A DNA stretch of 64,000 nt from Streptococcus gwangjuense (GTDB taxonomy: Bacteria > Bacillota > Bacilli > Lactobacillales > Streptococcaceae). Both the position numbers and the translations under genes were made by a program. The notes under the pieces are model-generated. The model was not told where the DNA came from, ran no database searches, and saw only the letters and a program-made list of their open reading frames with translations. This document shows, in pieces, positions 54,987 to 64,000 of the stretch; positions within the stretch are counted from its first letter, which is position 1; every line of letters begins with the position of its first letter. The stretch spans positions 1,116,001-1,180,000 of the forward strand of contig NZ_CP032621.1 of the NCBI RefSeq assembly GCF_003627155.1, in the 5' to 3' direction.

Positions 54987-57470
54987 TCACCTTTTCTCTT
55001 TCTTAGATTTTTTATTTTTGTTGTTTTGGAGGAAATCAATAACAGTAGAGGTAATCTGTTTTCTATTCACCTCTCTGATAGTTCTTTCATTAGCTAGAGC
55101 TTGTCTAATCTGTTTACCATATCGTTTATGAACAACTCGACTATCCAGTATCACAGCAATGGAAGCTTGTTCCTCTTTTCTAATTGTTCTACCCAAAGCC
55201 TGTTTGAGACGAATAATGGCCATTGGCAACTGATAATCATAGAAAGGATTCTTCCCTTCCTGACGCAACTCATGATTTAATTTTCGTGTCAAAGGTTCTT
55301 GGGGATTTTGAAAAGGCAAACGAGGAATTACTTGAATAACGCAAGGATGGGTAGAAAAATCCACTCCCTCCCAGAAACTTCCTGTTCCAAGTAAGATTTG
55401 TCGCTCTCCTTTTTCAAAACGTTTCTTCAACTGACTGGGCTCCCCATTTTTATATTGGGCTAAATGAGGATGGTCTAGTAAATCTGACACTGCTAACAGT
55501 AATTCTTTAGACGTAAATAAAACAAGTAACGGCTCTTGAAAGGCTTGTAAGGAATGGATAACTGATGTAACCTCTTCTGCATAATCTAAAGGAGAATGTT
55601 CAGTCACTAACGGAAAATCATTTACTAATAAAATTTCTTGTTGCTTCTGTTGTAAAGATTCAACTGTAATAAGTGGAGCTTCCGTAAATCCTAATAAATC
55701 CGCTAAAGAAACTCTATTACTGATTTCAAGAGTGGCAGATACGCCAAGCACTCTGCAATCTTCTGGCAATAAATCTGCTAGTAGAAAGCGGCCTTTTTTA
55801 CTTGAGCAGATTAAGACATCCTTACTAGACTTCTCAGCTGTTGCCAGCCAAAATTCACGGTCTGATGTAAAAAAGCGCGTCATATCTCTATACTCGGGAA
55901 GATTTAACTCAGAAAAATGCTGGCGTAAGTTTTCAAGAGAATCCAACCACTTGTCATTCTTAAGCCCTGAGTAAAACTGATCTATCAAATAGCGACATTC
56001 AAAACCGATACTCTCAAGCAACCGTCTCTGAATAAGATCTTTTTCTGTTTCCAAGGACTTTTGAACTTGTGTTACTAAAGCCTCGAGGAGATAAGACTCT
56101 TGGGCGAGGTTTTCAAGGGCAATCAGCATTTTTTGAGCTTCATCTATGATTACCAAGCGATTGTTGACAAACTCTGGATCGTCCTCTAAACGTGTTACCA
56201 GATAAGCGTGATTGGTTAACAAAAGGCGACTCGATTTAGCCCTATCTTGGCTACGTTGCCAGAAGTCCTCAGAAATAAATAAACTTTTTTTTGAAAGTTT
56301 TCCATCATGTACAAGTTCAGCTAGAAAATGTTGATAACGATACAGCTGCCCGATTTCATCTAAGTCACCTGTTTCTGTCTCTGTTAACCAAATCAAGACT
56401 TGCATTTTAAAGCGTGTGAATAAGCGGTTAGACTCTGGCCTATGAAGTACTTTATAAAAATTATCGAGTTTCAAATAATTTTGAGGTCCCTTAAGACTAT
56501 GAATATCAATATGAAAAGTATCTTTTAATCGACTTCCTTCTTCTTGCATGATTTGATTTTGAAGGATTTTGGTAGGAACACTAACAAGGATGCCCCCTTC
56601 ACTTTCCATGCTCAAAGCTGGCAGTAGGTAACCATAAGTCTTTCCAAGTCCCGTTTGAGCTTGAATAAACGCGGTTTTCTGTTCCTTTAATAACTGCTCA
56701 ACTTTTTCTGCAAATTCAACTTGCTGAGGACGTTCATCCAAGTCTAATAAGGTAATGTTTTTAGTAAAATCCTTAGATAGCTTACGTGGCTTTAAAGACT
56801 GACTTTGCTTTCTAAGAAAGAGTCCATGGAGTTCCATCAAATCATGAGAAGAAAGGGGAGACTGGCGCTGATATACTTCTTCAATCACTAAATAAGTTTC
56901 ATAAAGGAGGTTATCCGCAAGATTTAACAATGTTTCTAAAAGTCCTTTTGGTAACTGAAAAAGTTTTTGACGCATAAAAAGCAAAAGCTCTGCTGTTGCT
57001 TGTGCATCAGAGAGAGCGGTGTGGGCGTGGTCTAACTTAATCCCTAACTCTTGACAGAGAATGCCGAGATTGTACTTTTCAAACTGAGGGTACAAAACCT
57101 GTGCTAACTCAACGGTATCCACTCGTGGAGTTCTCAATTCATAACCTTCAAAGAATAGGTACTCTGCTAGAAGATTTGCATCAAACTGTACATTGTGCGC
57201 GACAAAAACACCATCCTTGACCAGTTCAAAAATCCTTCCAGCTACCTGTGAAAACTCTGGAGCAACTGCCAACCGTTGATCAGTCAAACCTGTCAATTCT
57301 TTTATATGAGAATCCAAGGGCTCATGAGGATTGATGTCAGTCCCATACTGATCGACGATTTCACCATTTTCAATCACCACAATACCCACTTGAATAATTT
57401 TTGCCTTGCTTCCGGTGCTAGTGGCCTCTAAATCAACAACCACATACCGATTAGTTCTCGAATTCATCAT
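54987..57470 (-). CDS. dinG: DnaQ-type exonuclease fused to DinG-type helicase
   Basis: An 827-residue protein: residues about 5-170 are a DEDD exonuclease (VVDLEATSTGSKAKIIQVG, VAHNVQFDANLL, HTALSDAQAT); about 240-827 is a DinG/XPD-like helicase with AQTGLGKTYGYLLPAL (Walker A), LVIIDEAQKML (motif II) and IRLKQALGRTIR (motif VI). No cysteines lie between Walker A and motif II, so the Fe-S cluster of E. coli DinG is absent, as in some Firmicutes. The ATG at 57470 or 57467 follows an extended -10 at 5-8 bases, with no ribosome site. Confidence 0.92.
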   Translation of the reverse strand: MMNSRTNRYVVVDLEATSTGSKAKIIQVGIVVIENGEIVDQYGTDINPHEPLDSHIKELTGLTDQRLAVAPEFSQVAGRIFELVKDGVFVAHNVQFDANLLAEYLFFEGYELRTPRVDTVELAQVLYPQFEKYNLGILCQELGIKLDHAHTALSDAQATAELLLFMRQKLFQLPKGLLETLLNLADNLLYETYLVIEEVYQRQSPLSSHDLMELHGLFLRKQSQSLKPRKLSKDFTKNITLLDLDERPQQVEFAEKVEQLLKEQKTAFIQAQTGLGKTYGYLLPALSMESEGGILVSVPTKILQNQIMQEEGSRLKDTFHIDIHSLKGPQNYLKLDNFYKVLHRPESNRLFTRFKMQVLIWLTETETGDLDEIGQLYRYQHFLAELVHDGKLSKKSLFISEDFWQRSQDRAKSSRLLLTNHAYLVTRLEDDPEFVNNRLVIIDEAQKMLIALENLAQESYLLEALVTQVQKSLETEKDLIQRRLLESIGFECRYLIDQFYSGLKNDKWLDSLENLRQHFSELNLPEYRDMTRFFTSDREFWLATAEKSSKDVLICSSKKGRFLLADLLPEDCRVLGVSATLEISNRVSLADLLGFTEAPLITVESLQQKQQEILLVNDFPLVTEHSPLDYAEEVTSVIHSLQAFQEPLLVLFTSKELLLAVSDLLDHPHLAQYKNGEPSQLKKRFEKGERQILLGTGSFWEGVDFSTHPCVIQVIPRLPFQNPQEPLTRKLNHELRQEGKNPFYDYQLPMAIIRLKQALGRTIRKEEQASIAVILDSRVVHKRYGKQIRQALANERTIREVNRKQITSTVIDFLQNNKNKKSKKEKR

Positions 57471-57475
57471 TAAAA

Positions 57476-57484
57476 ATTATATCA
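57476..57484 (-). promoter_or_regulatory. Promoter of dinG predicting a leaderless transcript
   Basis: TGATATAAT, an extended -10, ends 5 bases before the first ATG of dinG on the minus strand. A start at the usual distance would fall on the start codon. Confidence 0.5.
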
Positions 57485-57590
57485 AAAAAAGCCCTGTTTG
57501 ACACCCCTCAACTTCGATAGAAAAATCTCTTTGCTTGAAAAAATTTTTATAAAATGTTTGAATAGTATTATACAGAAATGGAGACATAAG

Positions 57591-57776
57591 ATGAACCCAT
57601 TAGATTTGTTTAATCAAGTAAAAGAGCTAATCGAAACAAAAGATTTCGAAGCTGCAAAAACATTTGTTGCAGAAAATCAAGAACAGCTTGGAGAATACTT
57701 CTCTCAAGCTCAGCAGTTGATTTCTGGTTCTGAAGGTCTAGATGGCCTCGTTGGAAAGATTAAAGGATTTTTCTAA
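57591..57776 (+). CDS. Small conserved helical protein (61 aa)
   Basis: A 61-residue protein on the plus strand between divergent dinG and convergent NAD(P)HX dehydratase. It reads MNPLDLFNQVKELIETKDFE then helical Gln/Glu-rich sequence ending KIKGFF. GGAG lies 8 bases before the ATG, and a terminator follows at once. A longer frame from 57498 has no ribosome site. It recalls small streptococcal proteins of unknown role; no domain is recognised. Confidence 0.75.
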   Translation: MNPLDLFNQVKELIETKDFEAAKTFVAENQEQLGEYFSQAQQLISGSEGLDGLVGKIKGFF

Positions 57777-57782
57777 AACTAT

Positions 57783-57812
57783 AAAGGCGCCTGAAACAAT
57801 CAGGTGCCTTTT
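57783..57812. terminator. Terminator between the 61-aa gene and the NAD(P)HX dehydratase gene
   Basis: AAGGCGCCTGA ... TCAGGTGCCTTTTT stem and T-run on the plus strand; the dehydratase stop codon lies within the stem, so it may serve both convergent genes. Confidence 0.8.
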
Positions 57813-58651
57813 TGAGATATTTTTTTCATTATTTTGGGCAGATAAGAGCTGATTCCCGTCGGCAAGACCACATAATGTTCTTGAGATAGTTCTTGGGCTA
57901 TGGCTGAATGAAGATGGGTTGCCACTGCCACACGTTCGTAGAGACTGGCTTGTTTAAACTGGCCTACAAATCCTGCGATCATCCCAGCCAGAGTATCTCC
58001 CGTTCCCCCAGTAGCCTGATAGGGACCACCAACCTGTAACTGGTAAAAATCAGATTGGCCAACTTGCCAAATACGAGTGGCTGGACCTTTCTCTACCAAA
58101 ATTGTTCCTTGAGGAAAGGAAGTCAGGGCACTAGCTGTTGCAGCTTCCTTTTGCTTTTCAATAGCAATACCAGATAGCTTTTCCCATTCTTTTTGGTGGG
58201 GAGTTAGGATAAGCTGGTTAGATGGAAACGACAAACTTGTCCTAGCAAGGATGGTTAAGGCCCCTCCGTCTACAATCAAAATTTGATTTTGGCTTAAATT
58301 AGCAAAGACCTGTTTGACTAGATTTTCTCCAAAAGCATCGTCTCGTAAACCAGGTCCCACTAAGACCACTTCTGCCTTCTCCAACTGCTCTTTTAACAGT
58401 TGCTGGTCTTGAAGAGAAAAGGCCATAGCCTCAGGTAAATGACTGTGCAAAGCTGGGATATTTTCCCTATCTGTTCCAACGGTCACCAAACCAGCTCCAC
58501 TTTTAACAGCTGCCAAAGCAGCCATGATGATAGCACCACCATAAGGATAAGTCCCACCAAGCAACAGCAAACGGCCATAGTCTCCTTTATGACTGGTACG
58601 AGAACGTTCAATAATGACTTTTTCTAATAATGCTTGCTCAATCACTTTCAT
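57800..58651 (-). CDS. nnrD: ADP-dependent NAD(P)H-hydrate dehydratase (NnrD)
   Basis: A 283-residue carbohydrate-kinase-like enzyme that repairs damaged NAD(P)H hydrates. It shows SHKGDYGRLLLLGGTYPYGG at the start, VLVGPGLRDD, ILTPHQKEWEKLSG and GPYQATGGTGDTLAGMIAGF with the catalytic loop. I start at the ATG at 58651 (MKVIEQALLEKVI), preceded by AGAGG; longer frames run into the promoter region. Only the dehydratase domain is present; the epimerase half (NnrE) is separate. Confidence 0.92.
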   Translation of the reverse strand: MKVIEQALLEKVIIERSRTSHKGDYGRLLLLGGTYPYGGAIIMAALAAVKSGAGLVTVGTDRENIPALHSHLPEAMAFSLQDQQLLKEQLEKAEVVLVGPGLRDDAFGENLVKQVFANLSQNQILIVDGGALTILARTSLSFPSNQLILTPHQKEWEKLSGIAIEKQKEAATASALTSFPQGTILVEKGPATRIWQVGQSDFYQLQVGGPYQATGGTGDTLAGMIAGFVGQFKQASLYERVAVATHLHSAIAQELSQEHYVVLPTGISSYLPKIMKKISQKGT

Positions 58652-58727
58652 TGTTTTTTCCTCTCTATTCATTATACTATAAAGTCTATCCACCTTGCAT
58701 CTTAAATATAAATCTCTTCGTTCATAT

Positions 58728-58753
58728 AGAAAAAGAGGGGACAAAGCTCCCCT
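58728..58753 (-). terminator. Terminator of bgaA
   Basis: AGGGGA-GCTTTG-TCCCCT stem followed by CTTTTTCT on the minus strand, about 160 bases after bgaA. A second hairpin, GGAGAGG ... CCTCTCC, lies closer to the gene at about 58810-58835. Confidence 0.75.
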
Positions 58754-58909
58754 ACTCTCCTTTCGTCCCAACACGAAAGTAAACGATTCCATTTTCACTA
58801 GTAAAGACGGAGAGGCCTAATTGGTCCTCTCCATCTATTCGACTCATTTATCGATTCATTTTTTATCTTCTACCAATCTATACAAATAGAATGGTATTAG
58901 GCGCATAGA

Positions 58910-61900
58910 CTAGTCTTCTTTGCGTTTTGCAGTTAATAAAGCTGCTGATAAGGCCAAGGTAACACCTGCCAAGAAAATAGCTGTTTCTGACTGTTTTTCA
59001 CCAGTTTCTGGCAATCTCTTGTCTTCCTTGGCAACTTGAACTGGTACTTCTGGAGTCTGAGCTTTTTCTAACGAACTTAGTTTAAACTCTGGTTTTTCTA
59101 CTGTCGGTGCTGGTTGATTACCTACTGTAGCTAGAATACCACGGTACTCTGGAAGTTTATGTTCTAGAGCCATTACAGCATTAACACCACCCTTAAATTC
59201 AGGTTTCTCAACACTTGGTACTGCTTGATCTCCTACTGTAGCTAGAATTCCTGTGTATTCTGGAACATCGTTCACTGCTGCTTCTACAAAGTTAGCACCA
59301 CCTTTGAATTCTGGAACATCGTTCACTGCTGCTTCTACAAAGTTAGCACCACCTTTGAATTCTGGAACTTCATTGACTGCTGCTTCTACAAAGTTAGCAC
59401 TGCCTTTGAATTCTGGAACTTCGTTTACTGGCGCAGGTTCCTCACTCTTACTATTTGAAATAGATGGTTTTACTCCTACCTCAATAATACGATCTTGAGC
59501 TTTTCTTTGTTCAGAATGAACAAGAGTTCTATTAGTTCCTGATACTTGAATATAGTCAACTTTTTCTCCAGCTTGTCCTTCAGAAACTACACGACGTTTA
59601 CCTTGAGCAAGCTCAGGGGTTTCACGAATAACTTCTTTAAACGGAAGTGGAGTCTTTTCAATTTCCAAGCTTGGAGCTTCTGCAACTAAGTTCTTAACGC
59701 CTTCTGTCGGTGTTGTTTGGAAAGTAGACTTAAAGTGTAAACGATATTCTTTCACCAGATTTCCATCTTTGGAAACAAGACGAACAAGTGTTGGAAGATT
59801 TGTATTTCCATGATCCACTATTGTGACTACTCCATGTCCACTAGTTATCGCAGTGACTTTTGGTTTAGTTCCCATTGTTGTTAGGGTGTACTCTGTCACA
59901 TTTGGATCAAAGTTTTCCAATGCTTTTCCATCGATCGAAATAGTCGCTGATGGTGTTTCGACTTCTGCTCCCTTGCCTGCAGAGTAGGCTGTAAATTCTA
60001 CAAGTGCTAGACCATTAGTAGTAGCCTTACGAGTCATTCGAGCACGAATAGATGTTGTTTGAACCGGATCAAAGTTAAACTCGATTGGTTTGCCAGCTAC
60101 TAATTCTCCAGAAGCTTTGTAAGAAATTGGTGCCCAATTTTCTGCCTTGTTGAATGGATGATCAGCATTTTCTTCATAACGAGAAATCGTACTTGGTTCT
60201 GTAAAGGCAGGACCAATATATCTTTCTAGAACCATTTTCTCTGGGGCATCTGTTCCACTATCTTTAAAGAACTGAATGGCTACTTTTCCAATAGATTGGG
60301 AGGCAATTTTACCGTCCTTCTTAAAGAGTAGTCCGACAGAAGTTTCTTCATTTTTCGGAGTACGAGACCAGTTTGTCCAACGTCCATCTTCATTGTATTT
60401 TCCATCATTGATATAGAAAATTCTATCATGTGAAGCTGCTTGTGTATCGTTCGTTGTCGAAGCAAAGGCTTTAGAATCCATTTCATTGTTGCTTGGATTT
60501 TCTGAAATGACTTGATTTCCTTTAGAAACAACTGTCACCTGCATTTTAGTGGTTAGATTTGTACCAATGACATGACCAGTAATTTCAAATGTTCCCTCAT
60601 GCTCTGTCGCATGTTCAGGAATAGCATCCCACTTCACTGCAAGTTTAGCTGTAGTCCAAGTAGTTGAAGTTGGGTAATAAACACTTACCTCTGAAGGAAG
60701 TTGAAGATTGTCTCCAACATTCAAGATTTTAGCACTATTTTCTGCAGCTACTGGTTGTGTTGATTCTTTTTCGTCATCACGGAAGATGCGATATTCTTTC
60801 AATACCGTACCATCTTCTGCTTTTAAGATGAGACGTGTTGCACCTTTTGGACTTGTTGCCGGAACAAGAGTAACCAAACCATTATTGCTAGCGGTTGCAG
60901 TGATTTCTTTGCTAGATTGAGGAATATAGTAATCAGTCTTAGATGGATTAAAGTGTTCAAGATCCTTGCCATCTACCTTGATAGAAATCTCTGAACTTGT
61001 AGAGCTTAAGACCTTGTTTCCAAGGACAGTTAGCTCTGTCAGACCAACACCTGATGTTCCATCTGCTTTCTTCATGCGTATACGAACAGCATAGGTTTCT
61101 ACCTTGTCAAATGTGAAGTGATTTGTTTGAGTTGCAGATAGCTGACTTGGAGCATGTAAGTTTTCAACTGCTTTCCAATTTTCTGGATTATTAAATGGAT
61201 GATTAGTATCTCGTTGCGCATGACTGACATCACTTGGCAAATCTGGAATTTCTTTACCTACATAATATTCAACTACATATTCTTTTGGAAGACCAATTGC
61301 TCCATCAGTATAGAAATCAACCGACAAATTGTTGACAAAACGTTTCGTCAAGTCTCCTGAATTACCAAATAAGATAGAAGCCCAGTCATTATCAGTATTT
61401 GTTCTCCAAGTAGTCCATCTATTTTTAGCATCTGTTGGCGTTCTTGATACAGTCAAGTCGTTCAAGGTATTGGCTGAATCATCTCCTCCTGTATTGGACA
61501 CAATGGCAGCTGGCAATTGCGAACCTGTCCATTGTTTAGAGATATTATTTCCAGCAACAACTTGACTAGATACTCGAACATGAGCTTTAGTGGTCAGATT
61601 ACTACCCACTAAATGACCATTGATTTCATAGACCCCTTCAGTTTGACTAAAGTTGGCTGGAACCTGATCCCAAACTACATCTTTGTAGATAGTTGTTCCG
61701 TTAGAATGGTAAGCACGAACATTAGCTGGCAATTGAACTGTCTCACCCTTAGGTACTGTGAGGCTGACTTCCTCTGCAACTTGTAAGCCTTCAACTGTCA
61801 CCGTTGCTTGAGCTTCAATGTCTGTGCCTTCTACATGTCCTTTAAGGGTAAAGCTATGATAGCGACCCAATTCTTTTTCATCTACCTTGTCCCAAGTTAC

Positions 61901-64000
61901 AGATACTTTGCGTGGCAAGCCCTTATCAAATTCTGCCCCAACTTCTTTAGGTAGATTCGGTTGCTGATTAATATCTGTAGAAATAGATACAGGATGAAGT
62001 TTCACAATCTTCTTGCTGACTTTATTTTCTTTAATCACCACTTCAGTAGTTACAGATTCTGTTTTCTCTGTTTGATTATCGATTCGAGGTGTCAAAGTCA
62101 TTCTTCCCTTAGTATAAAGCAACAAGTTCTGTCCATTCACCTCAAGATGCCCACCATCAGATGATTTAGCTTCTAGGTGAATATCTGAAGCTGAAAATTC
62201 TGTTTGAGAACCATCCTCATAGCTACCAATGACACGATAAGTTAAGACCTGATCTTCAGTAGCAGTTTCTTTTCCTTCCACAACTACTTCCAAACGTTTC
62301 AAGGCAGGAGCTTCCTTCACAAACTGAATTAAGTAAGTTTGAACTAAGTCACCCTTTTGGTCACTCAAGAAGACAGAAGCCTGATAACCATTATCAGCAG
62401 AAGCTTGCTGAACAGTTACTTGATAACCAGTAGTCTGAGCTCCAACACTTGGAATTGTTCCAGTGTAAGGAATAGATACACGATAATAAGTCTTACCAGT
62501 CTCGAAGTTCTCAAGAGCTTTATCCCCAACAGTAAGTCCTGTAATGCTACTTGTTGTTTCCTTACTGCTTGCGATAAAGGTTGCCGAAACTTCATGACCA
62601 TCATCTACCAATTTACCAGTAGCCTCTGTACGTCCACCTTCTTTTGTCAAAGCAGCAGGATCTTTCAAGGTCCAAGAAACAACATCTGTATCAATCAAAC
62701 TACCATCTGTCAGAACAGCTGTGACTGTTTTATCCAAATCAGCTGCAGTTGTACCAACTGGTACTGTAGCAACTTTTGGTAACCATCTATCTAAAGCAAT
62801 CACTTTTACAAGTGCCTCAGCTTTGGTTTCCAAACCTTCTACACGCCCAGATACTTTCTTCTCACCTGCGCTTGTAAGCAAGTCAGCTGGCACATCCCAT
62901 GTTACAGTCTTTTCCTCAACACTACCGTCGCTATAAATAGCTGTTACTGTTTGAGGCAATTCAGGATTTGTAGTCACGTCAGTTGTCGCCTTTACAGGAG
63001 CATAGGATACAAAGTGACGGTTTTCTTTCTTACCAGAAACAGTTGTGACCGTTGCACTGTCAGAAGTTAAACCAGCAGAATCTGCATAAAGCGTAAATTT
63101 ACCTTCTTTTTCAGTCGATTTTACAATAACAACCCCTTTACCATTGAAAGCACGTCTTTGCCATGTTCCATCTGCTTGAGCTTTATAGCGTTCACGACTG
63201 GCTTGTTCTCCATTATCCACACCAACGATCTGTCCCTGACCATGAAGATTAAAATGAACAAGATTATTCGCTGTCGGAACCACATTCCCTTCGCCATCAA
63301 CAATTTCGTAATGGATGTAGGATAGGTCTTTCCCATCTGCAGTGATAACATGCTCTTCTTTAGTCAGACGAACTCTTGCTGGTTCCCCTGCAGTTGTCAC
63401 ACTATCACGCGCAATTTCGTTACCATTTTCATCTCTAGCAATCGCAGTCAGTGTACCTGGTTGGTATTTCACAAGCCACTCAAGATACAATTCACTTGGT
63501 TTAGCCCCCTCATGATATGGACGTCCATCTTCTGTCCTTTTCTTAGTAAATTCCTTTTTACCAAGTGACTCTCCATTTAAGAACAATTCGACACTTGCAG
63601 CATTTGAGAAGGTACGAACTGGAACCTTTCCATCGACCAGCATCTTGCGATCCTTAAGAGTCTCTTCAGTCCAGTTCCAATGCGGTAAAATTCGAACAGT
63701 TGGCTTTTCTTTAGCACTATACCATTCACTACGGTAAAGGTAAAAATCATTCTTCGGTAAGCCAGCCGTATCGATAATACCAAAGTAAGAGCTCTTCACA
63801 GGTGTGTTATCTTGGTTATGCCATGGAGTTGGTTCACCGATATAGTCAATTCCTGTCCAGATAAATTGTCCAGCATAGCCAGCACGATCACGATCAAAAG
63901 TCCATGACTCAGTAGCTGTTCTTCCCCATCCAACACGGTCATTACCATAATCAGATTGTTCATAGTGACGATTTGGACGGTTATCATGTCCAAGTATTTG
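58910..64000 (-). CDS. bgaA: Surface beta-galactosidase BgaA (partial, N-terminus outside window)
   Basis: C-terminal part (about 1696 residues visible) of a giant wall-anchored GH2 beta-galactosidase that strips galactose from host N-glycans. The frame is open to base 64000; the GTG at 63799 is not a start. Visible are the end of the GH2 catalytic barrel (GYAGQFIWTGIDYIGEPTPW), several Ig-like/Big-type domains, F5/8-like carbohydrate-binding modules (RWTTWRTNTDNDW, RWTNWSRTP), a G5-like domain, short repeats (VPEFKGGANFVEAAVN) and an LPETG sorting signal with hydrophobic tail (59000-59014 onward). The N-terminal signal and catalytic Glu residues lie outside. Sequence appears divergent from pneumococcal BgaA as I recall it. 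Confidence 0.93.
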   Translation of the reverse strand, partial: QILGHDNRPNRHYEQSDYGNDRVGWGRTATESWTFDRDRAGYAGQFIWTGIDYIGEPTPWHNQDNTPVKSSYFGIIDTAGLPKNDFYLYRSEWYSAKEKPTVRILPHWNWTEETLKDRKMLVDGKVPVRTFSNAASVELFLNGESLGKKEFTKKRTEDGRPYHEGAKPSELYLEWLVKYQPGTLTAIARDENGNEIARDSVTTAGEPARVRLTKEEHVITADGKDLSYIHYEIVDGEGNVVPTANNLVHFNLHGQGQIVGVDNGEQASRERYKAQADGTWQRRAFNGKGVVIVKSTEKEGKFTLYADSAGLTSDSATVTTVSGKKENRHFVSYAPVKATTDVTTNPELPQTVTAIYSDGSVEEKTVTWDVPADLLTSAGEKKVSGRVEGLETKAEALVKVIALDRWLPKVATVPVGTTAADLDKTVTAVLTDGSLIDTDVVSWTLKDPAALTKEGGRTEATGKLVDDGHEVSATFIASSKETTSSITGLTVGDKALENFETGKTYYRVSIPYTGTIPSVGAQTTGYQVTVQQASADNGYQASVFLSDQKGDLVQTYLIQFVKEAPALKRLEVVVEGKETATEDQVLTYRVIGSYEDGSQTEFSASDIHLEAKSSDGGHLEVNGQNLLLYTKGRMTLTPRIDNQTEKTESVTTEVVIKENKVSKKIVKLHPVSISTDINQQPNLPKEVGAEFDKGLPRKVSVTWDKVDEKELGRYHSFTLKGHVEGTDIEAQATVTVEGLQVAEEVSLTVPKGETVQLPANVRAYHSNGTTIYKDVVWDQVPANFSQTEGVYEINGHLVGSNLTTKAHVRVSSQVVAGNNISKQWTGSQLPAAIVSNTGGDDSANTLNDLTVSRTPTDAKNRWTTWRTNTDNDWASILFGNSGDLTKRFVNNLSVDFYTDGAIGLPKEYVVEYYVGKEIPDLPSDVSHAQRDTNHPFNNPENWKAVENLHAPSQLSATQTNHFTFDKVETYAVRIRMKKADGTSGVGLTELTVLGNKVLSSTSSEISIKVDGKDLEHFNPSKTDYYIPQSSKEITATASNNGLVTLVPATSPKGATRLILKAEDGTVLKEYRIFRDDEKESTQPVAAENSAKILNVGDNLQLPSEVSVYYPTSTTWTTAKLAVKWDAIPEHATEHEGTFEITGHVIGTNLTTKMQVTVVSKGNQVISENPSNNEMDSKAFASTTNDTQAASHDRIFYINDGKYNEDGRWTNWSRTPKNEETSVGLLFKKDGKIASQSIGKVAIQFFKDSGTDAPEKMVLERYIGPAFTEPSTISRYEENADHPFNKAENWAPISYKASGELVAGKPIEFNFDPVQTTSIRARMTRKATTNGLALVEFTAYSAGKGAEVETPSATISIDGKALENFDPNVTEYTLTTMGTKPKVTAITSGHGVVTIVDHGNTNLPTLVRLVSKDGNLVKEYRLHFKSTFQTTPTEGVKNLVAEAPSLEIEKTPLPFKEVIRETPELAQGKRRVVSEGQAGEKVDYIQVSGTNRTLVHSEQRKAQDRIIEVGVKPSISNSKSEEPAPVNEVPEFKGSANFVEAAVNEVPEFKGGANFVEAAVNDVPEFKGGANFVEAAVNDVPEYTGILATVGDQAVPSVEKPEFKGGVNAVMALEHKLPEYRGILATVGNQPAPTVEKPEFKLSSLEKAQTPEVPVQVAKEDKRLPETGEKQSETAIFLAGVTLALSAALLTAKRKED
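59250..59420 (-). repeat. 51-bp tandem repeats near the bgaA C-terminus
   Basis: Three near-identical 17-codon units (EVPEFKGGANFVEAAVN), followed by two longer YTG/YRG-type units (VPEYTGILATVGDQ and LPEYRGILATVGNQ) just before the sorting signal. Likely a wall-spanning spacer. Confidence 0.9.

Noticed and set aside
63797..63799. GTG as start of a separate 1629-residue protein
   Set aside because: The same frame is open and reads conserved GH2 sequence (for example FIWTGIDYIGEPTPW) upstream to base 64000, so this is an internal codon of bgaA.

Overview
The window is a low-GC Gram-positive chromosome segment from a Mitis-group Streptococcus, that is, a S. pneumoniae / S. mitis relative. The evidence is the set of gene families: a ZmpB-type M26 surface protease next to its LytS/YesN-type two-component system, a BgaA-type surface beta-galactosidase, an AliB-type peptide-binding lipoprotein, a lysine-adding MurE, an rpsF-ssb-rpsR operon and an MsrAB/thioredoxin/CcdA surface redox operon. 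BgaA and several surface proteins look divergent from what I remember of S. pneumoniae, so a mitis-like commensal fits better than a classical pneumococcus. I see no rRNA, tRNA, CRISPR array, insertion sequence or prophage.

Layout. Nearly everything is on the minus strand; the exceptions are a DUF3042 gene (2796), murE (44295) and a 61-residue gene (57591). 1-5400: partial hypothetical, hflX, miaA, DUF3042, thyA, an HD protein and glucokinase. 5505-15959: accessory surface block with a proline-stalked wall-binding/Ltp-repeat protein, a pabBC fusion, the zmpB protease and a DUF436 gene. 16074-18499: zmpS/zmpR-like two-component system. 18570-20979: msrAB, a thioredoxin lipoprotein and ccdA, an extracytoplasmic methionine sulfoxide repair chain. 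21141-24370: acetyltransferase, a 345-bp structured gene-free gap, and nadE-pncB for NAD salvage. 24486-27960: accessory, AT-rich stretch with an HTH/membrane-protein pair, an ABC exporter, a decayed HAD hydrolase and an acetyltransferase. 28058-37901: amino-acid permease, greA, mltG, two acetyltransferases, murC, a hypothetical gene and a SNF2 helicase. 37994-44189: malY/patB-like and metB-like PLP enzymes, an aliB-like lipoprotein and a lipid flippase. 44295-52973: murE, csbD-like, two small proteins, ppaC, a methyltransferase/GIY-YIG pair, an S1 protein, a HAD-cyclophilin fusion, an acetyltransferase and rpsF-ssb-rpsR. 53194-58651: DJ-1 protein, rodA, dinG, a small gene and an NAD(P)HX dehydratase. 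58910-64000: the C-terminal part of bgaA, which runs off the window.

Functional themes. Cell-wall synthesis (murC, murE, mltG, rodA, flippase) is interleaved with host-interaction surface proteins (ZmpB, BgaA, the stalked Ltp protein, AliB-like). The most notable unexplained items are: the stalked surface protein carrying four Ltp-type repeats, with an apparent start-proximal frameshift in an A7 tract; three genes (pabBC, murE, dinG) whose -10 boxes sit 5-7 bases from the ATG with no Shine-Dalgarno, predicting leaderless mRNAs; tandem terminator modules with a shared linker at 21760-22090 and 51800-51930; and candidate CcpA (cre) sites over the csbD-like and glucokinase promoters.

All calls come from reading the sequence and from family knowledge. 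No database search or folding calculation was run, and comparisons with pneumococcal gene order or protein sequence are from memory.
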